Shown here in pieces: positions 1 to 9,613 of a stretch of DNA of 64,000 nucleotides. The stretch is from Rhodopseudomonas palustris. Lineage in GTDB: Bacteria > Pseudomonadota > Alphaproteobacteria > Rhizobiales > Xanthobacteraceae. A program made the position numbers and the translations under genes. The stretch is from NCBI RefSeq assembly GCF_007005445.1, contig NZ_CP041387.1:2170001-2234000 (forward strand). Direction: 5' to 3'. Each line of letters opens with the position of its first letter. Within the stretch, counting starts at the first letter, position 1. A model generated the notes under the pieces. It was not told where the DNA came from. It saw only the letters and a program-made list of their open reading frames with translations, and searched no databases.

Positions 1-209
1 CGGGTACCGTGGCGGTCGTTGAAGCCGACGATCTCCGGGCCGAATCCGATCGAGAAGGTCAGAACCTTCACGCCGTTCCAGCGGGCGACCAAAAAATGGC
101 CGAGCTCGTGGAAAAACACCACGATCGTCAGGACGAACAGGAAAGGCACCACGTAGCCGATCAGGCCGTGGCTTAACGTATTGTAACTATTCAGAAAAAG
201 ATCGGCCAT
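1..209 (-). CDS. rseP: RseP-family site-2 zinc metalloprotease, N-terminal part (cut by window start)
   Basis: The 69 readable codons begin MADLFLNSYNTLSHGL and run into a hydrophobic helix carrying HELGH, the zinc-binding and catalytic motif of M50 site-2 proteases, followed by the typical FSIGFGPE stretch. In this family the protein cuts membrane-anchored anti-sigma factors inside the inner membrane. The gene lies downstream of dxr on the same strand, the usual order in proteobacteria (cdsA-dxr-rseP). The start is the ATG at 207-209. The PDZ domain and second active-site motif lie outside the window, so activity cannot be judged. Confidence 0.93.
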   Translation of the reverse strand, partial: MADLFLNSYNTLSHGLIGYVVPFLFVLTIVVFFHELGHFLVARWNGVKVLTFSIGFGPEIVGFNDRHGT

Positions 210-253
210 CCCATTCCTTTCGAGCAGAACCGACGGCCCTGTTCCCTGGTCCT

Positions 254-1477
254 CTAAGATGCCTTTGCGGCAATTTGAGGCAACAGGGTGGCAGCCAGGT
301 CTCGTGCCTGGCGGTCGAGTGCGATGGCATCGTCGGCGGAGCCGAGCGGCGCCAGATTGCCGGCGCGCACCCAGCGATCGAGCGTGTCCTCGACCAGCCG
401 AGCAATCGCCCCGAACCGGATCTTCTGGGCGATGAAGGCGGCGACCGCGACCTCGTTGGCGGCGTTGTACACCGTCGTCGCACCATGCCCGGTACGAAGC
501 GCGTCATAGGCTAGGCGAAGCCCCGGAAACCGTGCAGAATCAGGAGCTTCGAAGGTCAATTGACCAATCTTGGCGAGGTCCAGTCTGGCGGCACGTCCGG
601 TAATCCGATCCGGAAAGCCGAGGCAATGCGCGATCGGAATCCGCATGTCGGGCGCGCCGAGCTGTGCCACCACGGAATGATCGGCGAATTCGACCAGACC
701 ATGGACGATCGACTGCGGGTGCACCAGCACGTCGATTTCGTCCGGCGACAATGCGAACAGATACGACGCTTCTATCACCTCGAGGCCCTTGTTCATCATC
801 GACGCCGAATCGATGGTGATCTTCTGGCCCATGCTCCAGTTCGGGTGCTTCAGCGCCTGCGCCAGCGTCGCCTGCTCGATATCGGCGGCAGCCCAGGTGC
901 GGAACGGCCCGCCCGAAGCGGTAATGATGACCCGGGTCAATTCATGACGGTTGCCGGAGGCCAGCGCCTGGAACAGCGCATTGTGCTCCGAATCGGCCGG
1001 CAGGATCTGCGCGCCGGCAGCGGCGGCCCGGCTCATGAAGAAATCGCCGGCACACACCAGACACTCTTTATTGGCGAGCGCGACGGTGGTGCCGCGGTCG
1101 ACCGCGGCCAGCGCCGGCTTCAGCCCGGCGGCGCCGGAAATCGCCGCCATCACCCAGTCGGCAGGCCGTGCGGCGGCTTCGATCACCGCACTTTCGCCCG
1201 CGCCGCAGGCGATGTCGGTGCCGGCCAGCGCCGCACGCAACTCGCCGAGCCGCGCCGGGTCGGCGACCGCGACGAAGCGAGCGTTGAATTCTTTCGCCAG
1301 TTTGGCGAGGCCCGCGACATTGGCATTGCCGGTCAGGGCTTCGACCCGGTAGCGCTCGGGCGCAGCCCGGATCAGATCCATCGTGCTGTCGCCGATCGAA
1401 CCGGTCGCACCGAGCACGCTCACCGTCCGCACGCCGTTATGGGCGGACGGGGCATTTTTCAGGGGGACTGCACTCAT
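254..1477 (-). CDS. dxr: 1-deoxy-D-xylulose 5-phosphate reductoisomerase
   Basis: This 407-residue protein converts DXP to 2-C-methyl-D-erythritol 4-phosphate with NADPH, the first committed step of the MEP isoprenoid pathway. The N-terminal Rossmann motif GATGSIG is at about residues 23-29, and the metal and substrate-binding DSEHNALFQ is at about 162-170. I chose the ATG at 1475-1477 (MSAVPLKN). A longer in-frame reading would run into cdsA. The cdsA stop lies 4 bases upstream, so the two are probably translated from one message. Its product feeds the undecaprenyl chain made by uppS, two genes upstream. Confidence 0.96.
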   Translation of the reverse strand: MSAVPLKNAPSAHNGVRTVSVLGATGSIGDSTMDLIRAAPERYRVEALTGNANVAGLAKLAKEFNARFVAVADPARLGELRAALAGTDIACGAGESAVIEAAARPADWVMAAISGAAGLKPALAAVDRGTTVALANKECLVCAGDFFMSRAAAAGAQILPADSEHNALFQALASGNRHELTRVIITASGGPFRTWAAADIEQATLAQALKHPNWSMGQKITIDSASMMNKGLEVIEASYLFALSPDEIDVLVHPQSIVHGLVEFADHSVVAQLGAPDMRIPIAHCLGFPDRITGRAARLDLAKIGQLTFEAPDSARFPGLRLAYDALRTGHGATTVYNAANEVAVAAFIAQKIRFGAIARLVEDTLDRWVRAGNLAPLGSADDAIALDRQARDLAATLLPQIAAKAS

Positions 1478-1481
1478 CGGA

Positions 1482-2339
1482 TCACCACACCATAAGTCCG
1501 CTGCCAATACCATCCAGCGGCGCGCGAGTCAGGCCGATCAGCACGGCTGTCACCACCGCGGCGACGTAGCCGTCGAGCCGGTCCAGCAGCCCGCCATGAC
1601 CGGGAATGATCTGGCTCGAATCCTTGACGCCGAACGTCCGCTTCACGGCGGATTCGAACAGATCGCCGAGTTGCGACACGATCGAGAGAATCGCCGCAAG
1701 CCCAAGCAACGGCAGCACTTTCCCAAACCCTGCAAGACCGAAAACAAGCCCGACCAGGAGGCTGAGGGAAAGCCCGCCGATCGCGCCGGACCAGGTTTTC
1801 TTGGGACTGACCCGCGGCCACAGCTTCGGACCGCCCAACGTTCGACCGACGAAATAGCCGCCGATATCGGCGCCCCACACCACCATCAGGATCAGCACCA
1901 GGGCTGGAAAGCCGTGGTCAGGGTCGAGCCGCACCAGAATCGATGCGATCAGCGCCGCCGCCGCGTAAGCAAGCCCGGAGGCGGTCCAGCGCCGCGGCTG
2001 ATCGCCGAGCAGCGCCAATCCGCCGACGCCGAGCGCCGCCGCGACCAGCGCCGGCACCGGCTTGTCGAAGGCCAATCCCAGTCCACAGACGATCAGGCAC
2101 AGACAGCCGAGCACCAGCACGCGGAAATCACGCGCCGCTCCGACGATCGACAGCCATTCGATGAACAGGCCGACCGCCACCGCGGTCGCCAGCACCGCCC
2201 AAGGCCAGCCTCCGAGATAAGCGATCGCGATCGCGCCCGGCGCCAGCACCAGCGCAGCGGCGATTCGCATGACCAAATTCCGGGACCCCTGCTCGGCCGC
2301 CGGCGCCGGCGCCGCCTTGTCCTCGCTCACGCGTGTCAC
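1482..2339 (-). CDS. cdsA: Phosphatidate cytidylyltransferase
   Basis: This 285-residue multi-pass inner-membrane enzyme makes CDP-diacylglycerol from CTP and phosphatidate, the precursor of all membrane phospholipids. Several hydrophobic helices follow a short Ala/Pro-rich N-terminus. The C-terminal third holds [12 protein letters not shown] and the family signature around [14 protein letters not shown]. The start is a GTG at 2337-2339 overlapping the uppS stop as GTGA, a sign of translational coupling. The gene sits in the standard uppS-cdsA-dxr order. Confidence 0.95.
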   Translation of the reverse strand: MTRVSEDKAAPAPAAEQGSRNLVMRIAAALVLAPGAIAIAYLGGWPWAVLATAVAVGLFIEWLSIVGAARDFRVLVLGCLCLIVCGLGLAFDKPVPALVAAALGVGGLALLGDQPRRWTASGLAYAAAALIASILVRLDPDHGFPALVLILMVVWGADIGGYFVGRTLGGPKLWPRVSPKKTWSGAIGGLSLSLLVGLVFGLAGFGKVLPLLGLAAILSIVSQLGDLFESAVKRTFGVKDSSQIIPGHGGLLDRLDGYVAAVVTAVLIGLTRAPLDGIGSGLMVW

Positions 2340-3094
2340 GATCCTGTCTTGGCGGCCAATCCGCCGAACCGGCGTTCGCGCCGGGAATATTCGGCGATCG
2401 CGCCTTCCAGCGCCGCCTTGTCGAAGTCCGGCCAGTGAATGGGCACGAACACCAGCTCACTGTACGCAGCCTGCCACATCAGGAAATTCGACAATCGTTG
2501 TTCTCCGCTGGTGCGGATGATCAGGTCGGGATCGGGAATATCCGGCGCGTCGAGATAGCGTCCAAGCGTTGCGATATCGATGCTCTCCGGGTCGCGCTTG
2601 CCCTCGGCCACTTCGCGCGCCAGCCGCTGGGCGGCGTTGGCGATCTCCTGGCGCGAGCCGTAGTTGAACGCCACCACCAGATTGAGCTTGGTATTATTGC
2701 GGGTGAGCTCCTGCGCCTCGTCCAGCAACTGGCAAAGATCGGGCGCGAGCCGGTTGCGCTCGCCGATCACCCGAATCCGCACCCCATCCCGGTGGAGCGA
2801 GGCCAGATCGTTGCGGATGAAGCGGCGCAGCAGGCCGAACAGGTCGCCGATCTCGGTGGCAGGCCGCGACCAGTTTTCCGAGCTGAACGAGAAGATCGTC
2901 AGATACTGGATACCCAGTTCGCTGGAAGCGCGAACCACCCGGCGCAGCGCCTCGACGCCGCGGCGATGTCCTTCGGCGCGCGGCAACCCCCGCGCCGCCG
3001 CCCAACGCCCATTGCCGTCCATGATGATCGCGACATGCGCCGGAGCGCTCGACGGCTCGGACGGGTCAGGCAGAGGCGCGGCAGCTTTCGACAT
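2336..3094 (-). CDS. uppS: Isoprenyl transferase (undecaprenyl diphosphate synthase)
   Basis: This 252-residue cis-prenyltransferase adds isopentenyl diphosphate units to farnesyl diphosphate to give the C55 lipid carrier used in cell-wall synthesis. The catalytic [10 protein letters not shown] is at about residues 23-32 (Asp26), followed by HRRG, the [15 protein letters not shown] segment and the C-terminal [19 protein letters not shown]. Length and motifs are normal. The ATG at 3092-3094 starts a gene that ends inside the cdsA start codon. Confidence 0.96.
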   Translation of the reverse strand: MSKAAAPLPDPSEPSSAPAHVAIIMDGNGRWAAARGLPRAEGHRRGVEALRRVVRASSELGIQYLTIFSFSSENWSRPATEIGDLFGLLRRFIRNDLASLHRDGVRIRVIGERNRLAPDLCQLLDEAQELTRNNTKLNLVVAFNYGSRQEIANAAQRLAREVAEGKRDPESIDIATLGRYLDAPDIPDPDLIIRTSGEQRLSNFLMWQAAYSELVFVPIHWPDFDKAALEGAIAEYSRRERRFGGLAAKTGS

Positions 3095-3302
3095 CGCTCA
3101 TTCCCGAAGCATCATCCCGCGAGAAGATCACCGGCTCGCTGCCAGAAATTATTCGAGATCAGTAAGTTATAGTCGAGACGACGACAAGAGCCGAAGTGCC
3201 GCCACGACCCGCCGCGATCGCTGCGGCCAAGATCGCAGGCAACGATCGCCCGCGCACAGAAACTCGCCGGGCCGCGACCCGGCGATCATCACAGCGAACA
3301 GG

Positions 3303-3863
3303 CTAGACGGTCAGGATTTCCTTTTCCTTGTTCGCGAGCAACTGATCGATCTCGCCGATGGTCGCATCGGTGGCCTTCTGAACTTCCGTGTCGAGCCGCT
3401 TCTGGTCGTCCTCGGAGATTTCGTGGGCCTTCTCCAGCTTCTTGATGGTGTCGAGGCCATCGCGGCGGACGTGCCTGACCGCGACGCGGGCGGCTTCGGC
3501 ATACTTGTGCGCGACCTTGACCAGCTCCTTGCGGCGCTCTTCGTTCAGCTCCGGGATCCGCAGCCGGATCACCTGTCCTTCAGTCGCCGGCGACAGGCCG
3601 AGGTTCGAATCGACGATGCCCTTCTCGACCGCCTTGACCATCGACTTGTCCCAGACCTGCACCGAGATCAGCCGCGGCTCCGGCACCGACACGGTGGCAA
3701 CCTGATTGAGCGGCATGTGGCTGCCATAGGCGTCGACCTGCACCGGCTCGAGCATCGAGGCCGAGGCGCGCCCCGTACGCAGACCACCGAGTTCGTGCTT
3801 CAGGGACTGCGCAGCGCCCTGCATCCGCCGCTTCAATTCGTTGATGTCGAACTTGTCGGACAT
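3303..3863 (-). CDS. frr: Ribosome recycling factor
   Basis: This 186-residue protein works with EF-G to split the post-termination ribosome. The sequence shows the typical helical beginning ([14 protein letters not shown]), the LRTGRAS stretch of domain I and the RKELVK / VRHVRRD region. An in-frame reading 12 codons longer exists, but the ATG at 3861-3863 has AGAGG at ribosome-binding distance and gives the usual length. About 208 bases separate it from uppS, more than elsewhere in this cluster, so uppS-cdsA-dxr may have its own promoter. Confidence 0.96.
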   Translation of the reverse strand: MSDKFDINELKRRMQGAAQSLKHELGGLRTGRASASMLEPVQVDAYGSHMPLNQVATVSVPEPRLISVQVWDKSMVKAVEKGIVDSNLGLSPATEGQVIRLRIPELNEERRKELVKVAHKYAEAARVAVRHVRRDGLDTIKKLEKAHEISEDDQKRLDTEVQKATDATIGEIDQLLANKEKEILTV

Positions 3864-3926
3864 AACCGCCTCTCTCTTCCTGAAATCTGAAATCACCATC
3901 GCCGTGCGAAGCGCGGCGGTCGCCTG

Positions 3927-4643
3927 TCAGCCCGCCACCACCGTGGCGCGTCCCGCACCACGTAGCACCGCACCGATCGAACCGGGCTCGGCGATCGCGA
4001 ACACGATGATAGGCAGCGAGGTTTCGCGGGCAAGCGCGAAAGCCGTCGCATCCATCACCTTGTAGCCGCCGGCAAGGGCTTCGGAATGGGTCAGCTTCTC
4101 GAACCGCCTCGCATTTGGATCGCGCTTCGGATCGGCGGTGTAGACACCATCGACGTTGGTCGCCTTGAGCACCGCGCCGGCGCCGATCTCGGCGGCTCGC
4201 AGCACTGCGGCCGTGTCGGTTGTGAAGTAAGGATTGCCGGTGCCGGCGGCGAATAGCGCAATTCCGCCTTCGCGCAGCGTCTGTTCGGCGGCGGCACGGG
4301 TGTAGAGTTCGCAGACTTCCGGCATCATCAGCGCAGCCAGGGTGCGCGCCTTCTGGCCATGACGTTGCAGCGCTTCGGCGAGCGCCAGGCAGTTCATCAC
4401 GGTGGCCAGCATGCCCATCGTGTCGCCGGTGGTCCGCGACACGCCGCGGGCGGAGACTTCGACGCCGCGGAAAATATTGCCGCCGCCGATCACCACGGCG
4501 ATTTCGACGCCGAGCGCGCGGGCGGCGATCAGTTCGCTCGCCACCCGATCGATGGTGGCCTGATCGATACCGTAATCCTGGGGACCGGCGAAAGATTCGC
4601 CCGACAGCTTGACCAGCACACGTCGATAGATCGGCTCAGCCAT
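3927..4643 (-). CDS. pyrH: Uridylate kinase (UMP kinase)
   Basis: This 238-residue bacterial UMP kinase of the amino-acid-kinase fold makes UDP from UMP and ATP. It shows KLSGESFAG near the N-terminus, [10 protein letters not shown] for phosphate binding, and [15 protein letters not shown] plus [13 protein letters not shown] in the nucleotide-binding half. It lies between tsf and frr, the order found in most proteobacteria. Family members are hexamers regulated by GTP and UTP, which cannot be read from this sequence. Confidence 0.96.
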   Translation of the reverse strand: MAEPIYRRVLVKLSGESFAGPQDYGIDQATIDRVASELIAARALGVEIAVVIGGGNIFRGVEVSARGVSRTTGDTMGMLATVMNCLALAEALQRHGQKARTLAALMMPEVCELYTRAAAEQTLREGGIALFAAGTGNPYFTTDTAAVLRAAEIGAGAVLKATNVDGVYTADPKRDPNARRFEKLTHSEALAGGYKVMDATAFALARETSLPIIVFAIAEPGSIGAVLRGAGRATVVAG

Positions 4644-4672
4644 GACGCGGTCGTTGCCCCCTGTTGGCCGAA

Positions 4673-4699
4673 CGACTCCCGGCCCGAAGGCCGGAAGTC
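4673..4699 (-). terminator. Hairpin between tsf and pyrH
   Basis: An inverted repeat (arms about GACTCCCGGCC and GGCCGGAAGTC around CGAA) lies in the 72-base gap between tsf and pyrH. There is no clear U-run on the minus strand, so it is more likely an attenuator or mRNA-stability hairpin than a full terminator. Confidence 0.4.
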
Positions 4700-4715
4700 G
4701 CGAAGCACGAAACGC

Positions 4716-5642
4716 TTACTTCTGGCCCGAAGCAGCCGCGACTTCGGCAGCGAAGTCGGAGGTCTGCTTCTCGATGCCTTCGCCGAGCGCGTAGCGGACG
4801 AAGCCGGCGACCTTGATCGGCGCACCGACCTTGCCTTCGGCTTCCTTGACGGCCTGGGCGACCGACTTGCCCTTGTCGTCGTGGATGTAGGCCTGCTCGA
4901 GCAGGCAGACTTCCTTGTAGTAGGTCTTCAGGCCGTTCTCGACGATCTTCTCGATCATGTTTTCCGGCTTGCCCTGCTGACGGTACTTGTCCGCCATCAC
5001 CTCGCGTTCGCGCTGAACCACGGCCTGATCGAGCCCGGCCGGGTCGAGCGCCTGCGGATTGGCGGCAGCGACGTGCATCGCGAGCTGGCGGCCGAGCGTC
5101 GCGAGTTCGTCGGCCTTGCCGGCGGATTCCAGCGCGACGATCACGCCCATCTTACCGGCGCCGTCGATCACCGCGTTGTGGACGTAGCTCGAAACCACGC
5201 CCTGCGACACTTCCAGCGCGGCGGCGCGGCGCAGCGTCATGTTCTCGCCGATGGTGGCGATGGCGTCGGCGATCGCACCCGCGACCGTGGTCGAACCGAC
5301 CGGGGCGGCGTTGATCGCGTCGATGTCGGCGCCGACCTTCAGAGCCACATGGGCGATCATCTTGACCAGCCCCTGGAACTGCTCGTTGCGCGCAACGAAG
5401 TCGGTCTCGGAGTTGACCTCGATGACAACGCCCTTGGTGCCGTCGGTGAGCGCGCCGATCAGACCTTCCGCGGCGACGCGGCCGGCCTTCTTGGCGGCCT
5501 TCGACAGGCCCTTCTTGCGCAGCCAGTCGATCGCAGCCTCCATGTTGCCGTCGGTCTCGGCGAGCGCCTGCTTGCAATCCATCATGCCGACGCCGGTGGT
5601 CTCGCGCAGCTCCTTGACCATTGCTGCAGTAATCGTTGCCAT
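4716..5642 (-). CDS. tsf: Translation elongation factor Ts
   Basis: This 308-residue guanine-nucleotide exchange factor reloads EF-Tu with GTP. The N-terminal UBA-like module has [19 protein letters not shown], and the [10 protein letters not shown] motif that contacts EF-Tu follows at about residues 80-90. Length is normal. It is preceded by rpsB in the same direction, with a hairpin in the gap, a typical arrangement allowing the two products to be made at different levels. Confidence 0.97.
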   Translation of the reverse strand: MATITAAMVKELRETTGVGMMDCKQALAETDGNMEAAIDWLRKKGLSKAAKKAGRVAAEGLIGALTDGTKGVVIEVNSETDFVARNEQFQGLVKMIAHVALKVGADIDAINAAPVGSTTVAGAIADAIATIGENMTLRRAAALEVSQGVVSSYVHNAVIDGAGKMGVIVALESAGKADELATLGRQLAMHVAAANPQALDPAGLDQAVVQREREVMADKYRQQGKPENMIEKIVENGLKTYYKEVCLLEQAYIHDDKGKSVAQAVKEAEGKVGAPIKVAGFVRYALGEGIEKQTSDFAAEVAAASGQK

Positions 5643-5732
5643 CGCTAATAAGCCCTCTGCCTGTGAGTGCGACCGCGCAGCCGAAGCCCGCGGTTCGCAA
5701 TCAGGAACACATCTCAGATTTTGACGACGGAA

Positions 5733-5759
5733 CGATGCGGCCGGATGCCGGCCGCATCG
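5733..5759 (-). terminator. Strong hairpin just after rpsB
   Basis: A near-perfect inverted repeat (GATGCGGCCGG and CCGGCCGCATC around a short loop) begins 8 bases beyond the rpsB stop codon. No U-run follows on the minus strand. A partial terminator or 3' stabilising hairpin between rpsB and tsf is the likely role. Confidence 0.5.
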
Positions 5760-5766
5760 CCTCGTA

Positions 5767-6762
5767 TTACTCCGCCTCGGCGGTCAGCGACTTGGCCTGC
5801 GCCACCCAGGCATCGGCCCGGCTCGGCAGACCGACTTCTTCGCCGATCTGATGCGCGGTGGCCTGGTCGAGCTCGGCAAGCTGCCAGAAGTGGAAGATGC
5901 CGAGGTCGTTGAACTTCTTCTCGATCGCGCCGGACACGCCCGCCAGCTTCTTGAGGTCGTCCGGGGTGCCGCGCGGACCCGGCAGGCCCTGGAAGGTCGT
6001 CGCCTGCGCCGCCGGCAGATCCTCACGCAGCGGCTGCGACGCCGCACCGATGTCGATACCGACATCGCCCTGCGCGCGCGAAATGCCGTCGATCACCGCA
6101 CGGGCGACCAGATCGCAGTACAGCGCAATGGCGCGACCGGCGTCGTCGTTGCCCGGCACCAGATAGGTGATGCCCTTCGGATCGCAATTGGTGTCGACGA
6201 TCGCGGCGACCGGAATGCCGAGACGCTGGGCTTCCTGGATCGCGATGTCTTCCTTATTGGTGTCGATCACGAAGATCAGATCCGGAAGACCGCCCATGTC
6301 CTTGATGCCGCCGAGCGAGCGGTTGAGCTTGTCGCGCTCGCGCTGCAGCTCGAGGCGCTCCTTCTTGGTATAGGCGTTGGCGTCGGCCGAGCTCAGCACG
6401 TCTTCGAGGTGACGCAGACGGCGGATCGAGCCGGAGATCGTCTTCCAGTTGGTCAGCGTGCCGCCGAGCCAGCGCGAATTGACGAAGTACTGCGCCGAGC
6501 GCTTGGCGGCATCGGCGACGGCGTCCTGCGCCTGGCGCTTGGTGCCGACGAACAGCACGCGGCCGCCCTTGGCGACGGTGTCGCTGATCGCCTGCAGCGC
6601 ACGATGCAGCATCGGCACGGTCTGGGTCAGGTCGACGATGTGGATGTTGTTGCGGACGCCGAAAATGTAGTCCGCCATCTTCGGATTCCAGCGATGCGAC
6701 TGGTGACCGAAATGCACGCCAGCTTCGAGGAGCTGACGCATCGAGAATTCAGGAAGCGACAT
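5767..6762 (-). CDS. rpsB: 30S ribosomal protein S2 with C-terminal extension
   Basis: S2 is recognised from [32 protein letters not shown] and the [20 protein letters not shown] stretch. The protein is 331 residues, about 90 longer than E. coli S2. The last ~60 residues ([20 protein letters not shown] onward) look like the helix-hairpin-helix-like module known at the end of several alphaproteobacterial proteins, including some L21 proteins. I chose the ATG at 6760-6762, which has GGAG upstream. A 35-codon longer in-frame reading is not supported by composition. It is the first gene of the rpsB-tsf group. Confidence 0.96.
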   Translation of the reverse strand: MSLPEFSMRQLLEAGVHFGHQSHRWNPKMADYIFGVRNNIHIVDLTQTVPMLHRALQAISDTVAKGGRVLFVGTKRQAQDAVADAAKRSAQYFVNSRWLGGTLTNWKTISGSIRRLRHLEDVLSSADANAYTKKERLELQRERDKLNRSLGGIKDMGGLPDLIFVIDTNKEDIAIQEAQRLGIPVAAIVDTNCDPKGITYLVPGNDDAGRAIALYCDLVARAVIDGISRAQGDVGIDIGAASQPLREDLPAAQATTFQGLPGPRGTPDDLKKLAGVSGAIEKKFNDLGIFHFWQLAELDQATAHQIGEEVGLPSRADAWVAQAKSLTAEAE

Positions 6763-6889
6763 AGGTAGTTCTCCGGTTGGTTCCTCCGGAAACGTGTGGG
6801 CAACCGTGCCTGACGTGGGGACGAATCCCCTCGCGGCCCGGTGCCACCGGACGGCCTTGCGAGCCATGTTTCCGTGTGAGATGGCGCGC

Positions 6890-6917
6890 GTTATAGCGGG
6901 ATTCCCCGATAACGCAA
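6890..6917 (-). promoter_or_regulatory. Predicted promoter of rpsB-tsf
   Basis: On the minus strand TTGCGT (6917-6912) is followed after 16 bases by TATAAC (6895-6890), close to the sigma-70 consensus. Transcription would start near 6883, leaving a leader of about 120 bases before the S2 start, long enough for an autoregulatory site, although I could not identify one. Confidence 0.6.
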
Positions 6918-7019
6918 GGCGGAACGGTGCGGATCGGCCGACCGGACGAGGCCTCCCCGCCCCGTCTCGCCCGCCCGCCGCGGCCGGCGGGCAGGCGATT
7001 CAGACGACATGCGTCCGGT

Positions 7020-9455
7020 TCAGCATTGGCTCACTCCCGGCGGGCAGCGTTTGGCCGGGCCCTGCGGCCGCGGCGGCGGGGCGGTCCTTGGCGGCGCCGG
7101 TGGCCGCGGCGGTGCGATGTGGGGCGGCGGGGCCATGCGGGCTGCAGCAGGCGGCGGCGCCATCCGCGGGGCGGCCTGCGACGGCGGCGGCGGCAAGGCC
7201 GGGCGCGGGGCTGTGTGCATCGGCGGCGGAACCGGGCGTGCAACCATCGGCGGCGGGGGCCGCTGTATCCGCGGCGCCACGGGCGGCAGGTGGCGTTCGC
7301 CCAGCGAACGGGTCGGCGGCCCCGTCGGTCTGGCGGGAGCAGGGATAGACGCCGGTCGCAACCGGGCAGCCGGGGCCGGCTGACGAGAGGCTTCGCTGCG
7401 GACCGCCGGGCCAGCTCCGGCTGCGGCGCCTGCGCCGGACGGCGGTGCGCCAGTCTGGACCGCGGGCCGCGCGCCCGTGGGCAGCGGCTGAGCCCGCACA
7501 GGCGCCCCGGGACGAACAGCGCCCATCGATGGGGGCGGCAGTCGTTTGCTGCCCGGCACCGGCAGCGCCTGCACAGCGGGCGCAGCAGCGGGTACCACCG
7601 GGCTAGGCCGCCGCTGCCCCGGCAACGGCGCGACAGCGGGTCCGGAAGCCTGACCGGGCGGCGAACTCGGCGGTGGCGGCGCAGGCGCGCGCCCCGGACC
7701 CGTCCCGTTCGGAACCGGTGATGACATTGTCGCAGGCAGCCTCCCCCGCGGGCCCTGAAGCTGGACGCCGGGGCGCGGCGCGAATCCGCCCGGCGGCGTC
7801 GTCGCGATCGACGCGCTCGGCGGCACCGCTGCCTTGCCCTGCTGGATCAGTGCGGCCCGCTGCATCACCGCGGCCGGAAGCGCGGCGCCGATCACGCCAC
7901 CGGCGATCGCGGCCGATGCCACCCCGGCCCGGCTCGGCTCGACAGCCGGGACGGCTCCGGGCACCGCCGCCGGCGGCTGGGCAACCGGCAGCGGCGCAGA
8001 CGGATTCGCCGCTGCCGCCGGCGGCTGATTGATCACCTGATTGATCACCGTGGTGTTGTGGATGTTGGCGAAGATGATGTTGTTCGGCGGCGGCTGCACA
8101 TACACCGGCGGTCGCACATAAGCAGGGATCGGCACGAACAACGGCCGCGGCAGATAGAACAGGCCTATCGGCGGCGGCGGTGGCGGCAGCATCACGAAAT
8201 CCGGCGGCGGTGGCGGCAGGAAGAACACCGGCGGCGGCGGTGGCGGCGCAAAATCGAACACCGGATCGCTGAACATCAGGACCGGGCGGTCGACATAGAC
8301 GATTTCGTCGGGCGGCGGCGCGGGCACGTCGTAGTCGATCACCGTGAAGCTCGGCGGCGGCTCCAGCGCCGCCGCAAGTATCTCCAGCCGGCGCCGCGCA
8401 TCGGCCGCATGTGGACCGCGCGGATAACGGCGCAGATACGACCAGTACGCATCCGGCGTATCGACGCGGTAGGTCCGCCGCCAGGTGATCGCCTCGCGCC
8501 GTGCGGCGACGATCGCCCTCACCCGCTTGGCCAGCGGATCGCTCGGATACGCCGCGAGGAAATCCTCATAGGCCTGCAGCGTGTCGCGATCGAGCGCGGC
8601 CGCATACGCCTCGGCGGCGCCCATGTCGCGGATCGGCTTGCTGCGCAGTGCCTGATCCGGCGCCGGCAGCGGCGGCGCATCGGGCGCGCGATCGAAGAAC
8701 ATGAAATTCGACTCGATGCTCTGCGTATCCCACGGCACCTGAGCGCCCTTGGTGGTCTCGTTGACGCGCAGCCGGACGCGATCGAACAGTTGCGGCAGCG
8801 TCAGGCCGCCGGTGCGGATCATCTCGGCCAGTGCCTGCGCATAGACGCCGTAAGCGCCGCGCTCCTCCGGCGCCACCGTGCCGGGCGCGGCGTTGAAGGC
8901 GATCAGCATCTTCGGGGTCGGCTCCACCATCGCCAGCCCCGAAGCGACCGAGCCGGCCGGCACGAACGGCTGTTCGCGTGCGAGATCCAGCACCACGACG
9001 CTGGTCTTCAGCGGCAGCGCGGCGAGCTGGCGCATGTAGTCGCCGAGCCGCAGCCCTTCAGTCGGAATGTCGGTATCGCGCGAAATCCGCGAGTCGACCG
9101 GGATGAAGTAGTTCTCGCCGGCGTACTGCACGCCATAGCCGGCGAGATAAACCGCCGCGACCGTGTCGGGACCGGCCTCCTCCGCCTTCTTCACGAAGTC
9201 GCGGAAGGCGCCGCGCAGCGTGTCGCCGTCGAGATCGCGCGCGCCGCTGACGTCGAAGCCCGCCGCCTGCAAAGTCTGTGCGATCAGACCGCCGTCGTTG
9301 GCGGCGGTGGACAGCGGCGCTTTCGCATAGGCTCCGTTGCCGATCACCAGCGCGATGCGCTTTTCCTGCTGCTGCGCCCGGGCATGATCGATCGGGACGA
9401 CGAGCAGGACGGCGAGAACGGCGGAGACCAAAGACAGCACGGGATGGAAACGCAT
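7020..9455 (-). CDS. Secreted caspase-fold (peptidase C14) protein with both catalytic residues replaced and a proline-rich tail
   Basis: The 811-residue product has a signal peptide (about 1-27, cut near ARA-QQQ). A caspase p20-like domain spans about residues 31-255 (RIALVIGNGAYAKAPLSTAANDG, then GENYFIPVD). A short helical repeat region lies at about 285-370, and a very long Pro/Ala-rich tail with poly-Pro runs reaches the C-terminus. In active family members the dyad lies in G-H-G and D-A-C-R. Here the matching stretches are AGYGVQ (Tyr107 for His) and LDLAREQPF (Ala159 for Cys). Peptidase activity is therefore not expected, and a binding or scaffold role in the periplasm is an inference. 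No close operon partner is seen. dnaE, on the same strand, ends 158 bases beyond its start codon. Confidence 0.85.
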   Translation of the reverse strand: MRFHPVLSLVSAVLAVLLVVPIDHARAQQQEKRIALVIGNGAYAKAPLSTAANDGGLIAQTLQAAGFDVSGARDLDGDTLRGAFRDFVKKAEEAGPDTVAAVYLAGYGVQYAGENYFIPVDSRISRDTDIPTEGLRLGDYMRQLAALPLKTSVVVLDLAREQPFVPAGSVASGLAMVEPTPKMLIAFNAAPGTVAPEERGAYGVYAQALAEMIRTGGLTLPQLFDRVRLRVNETTKGAQVPWDTQSIESNFMFFDRAPDAPPLPAPDQALRSKPIRDMGAAEAYAAALDRDTLQAYEDFLAAYPSDPLAKRVRAIVAARREAITWRRTYRVDTPDAYWSYLRRYPRGPHAADARRRLEILAAALEPPPSFTVIDYDVPAPPPDEIVYVDRPVLMFSDPVFDFAPPPPPPVFFLPPPPPDFVMLPPPPPPIGLFYLPRPLFVPIPAYVRPPVYVQPPPNNIIFANIHNTTVINQVINQPPAAAANPSAPLPVAQPPAAVPGAVPAVEPSRAGVASAAIAGGVIGAALPAAVMQRAALIQQGKAAVPPSASIATTPPGGFAPRPGVQLQGPRGRLPATMSSPVPNGTGPGRAPAPPPPSSPPGQASGPAVAPLPGQRRPSPVVPAAAPAVQALPVPGSKRLPPPSMGAVRPGAPVRAQPLPTGARPAVQTGAPPSGAGAAAGAGPAVRSEASRQPAPAARLRPASIPAPARPTGPPTRSLGERHLPPVAPRIQRPPPPMVARPVPPPMHTAPRPALPPPPSQAAPRMAPPPAAARMAPPPHIAPPRPPAPPRTAPPPRPQGPAKRCPPGVSQC

Positions 9456-9613
9456 GGCCAGAGACCCGATTCATGGGCGCCGCCGAACCGACGGATCGCC
9501 GTCGCGCGCATTTCAGCGCGCCGCAGCCTGAACGGCGATTGAATGGATCCCGCCTCGAGTAAGGCGTGGTGCGACGGCCGGGCTCGGCGATGGGACGTCA
9601 GCGCCCTCGCCGC

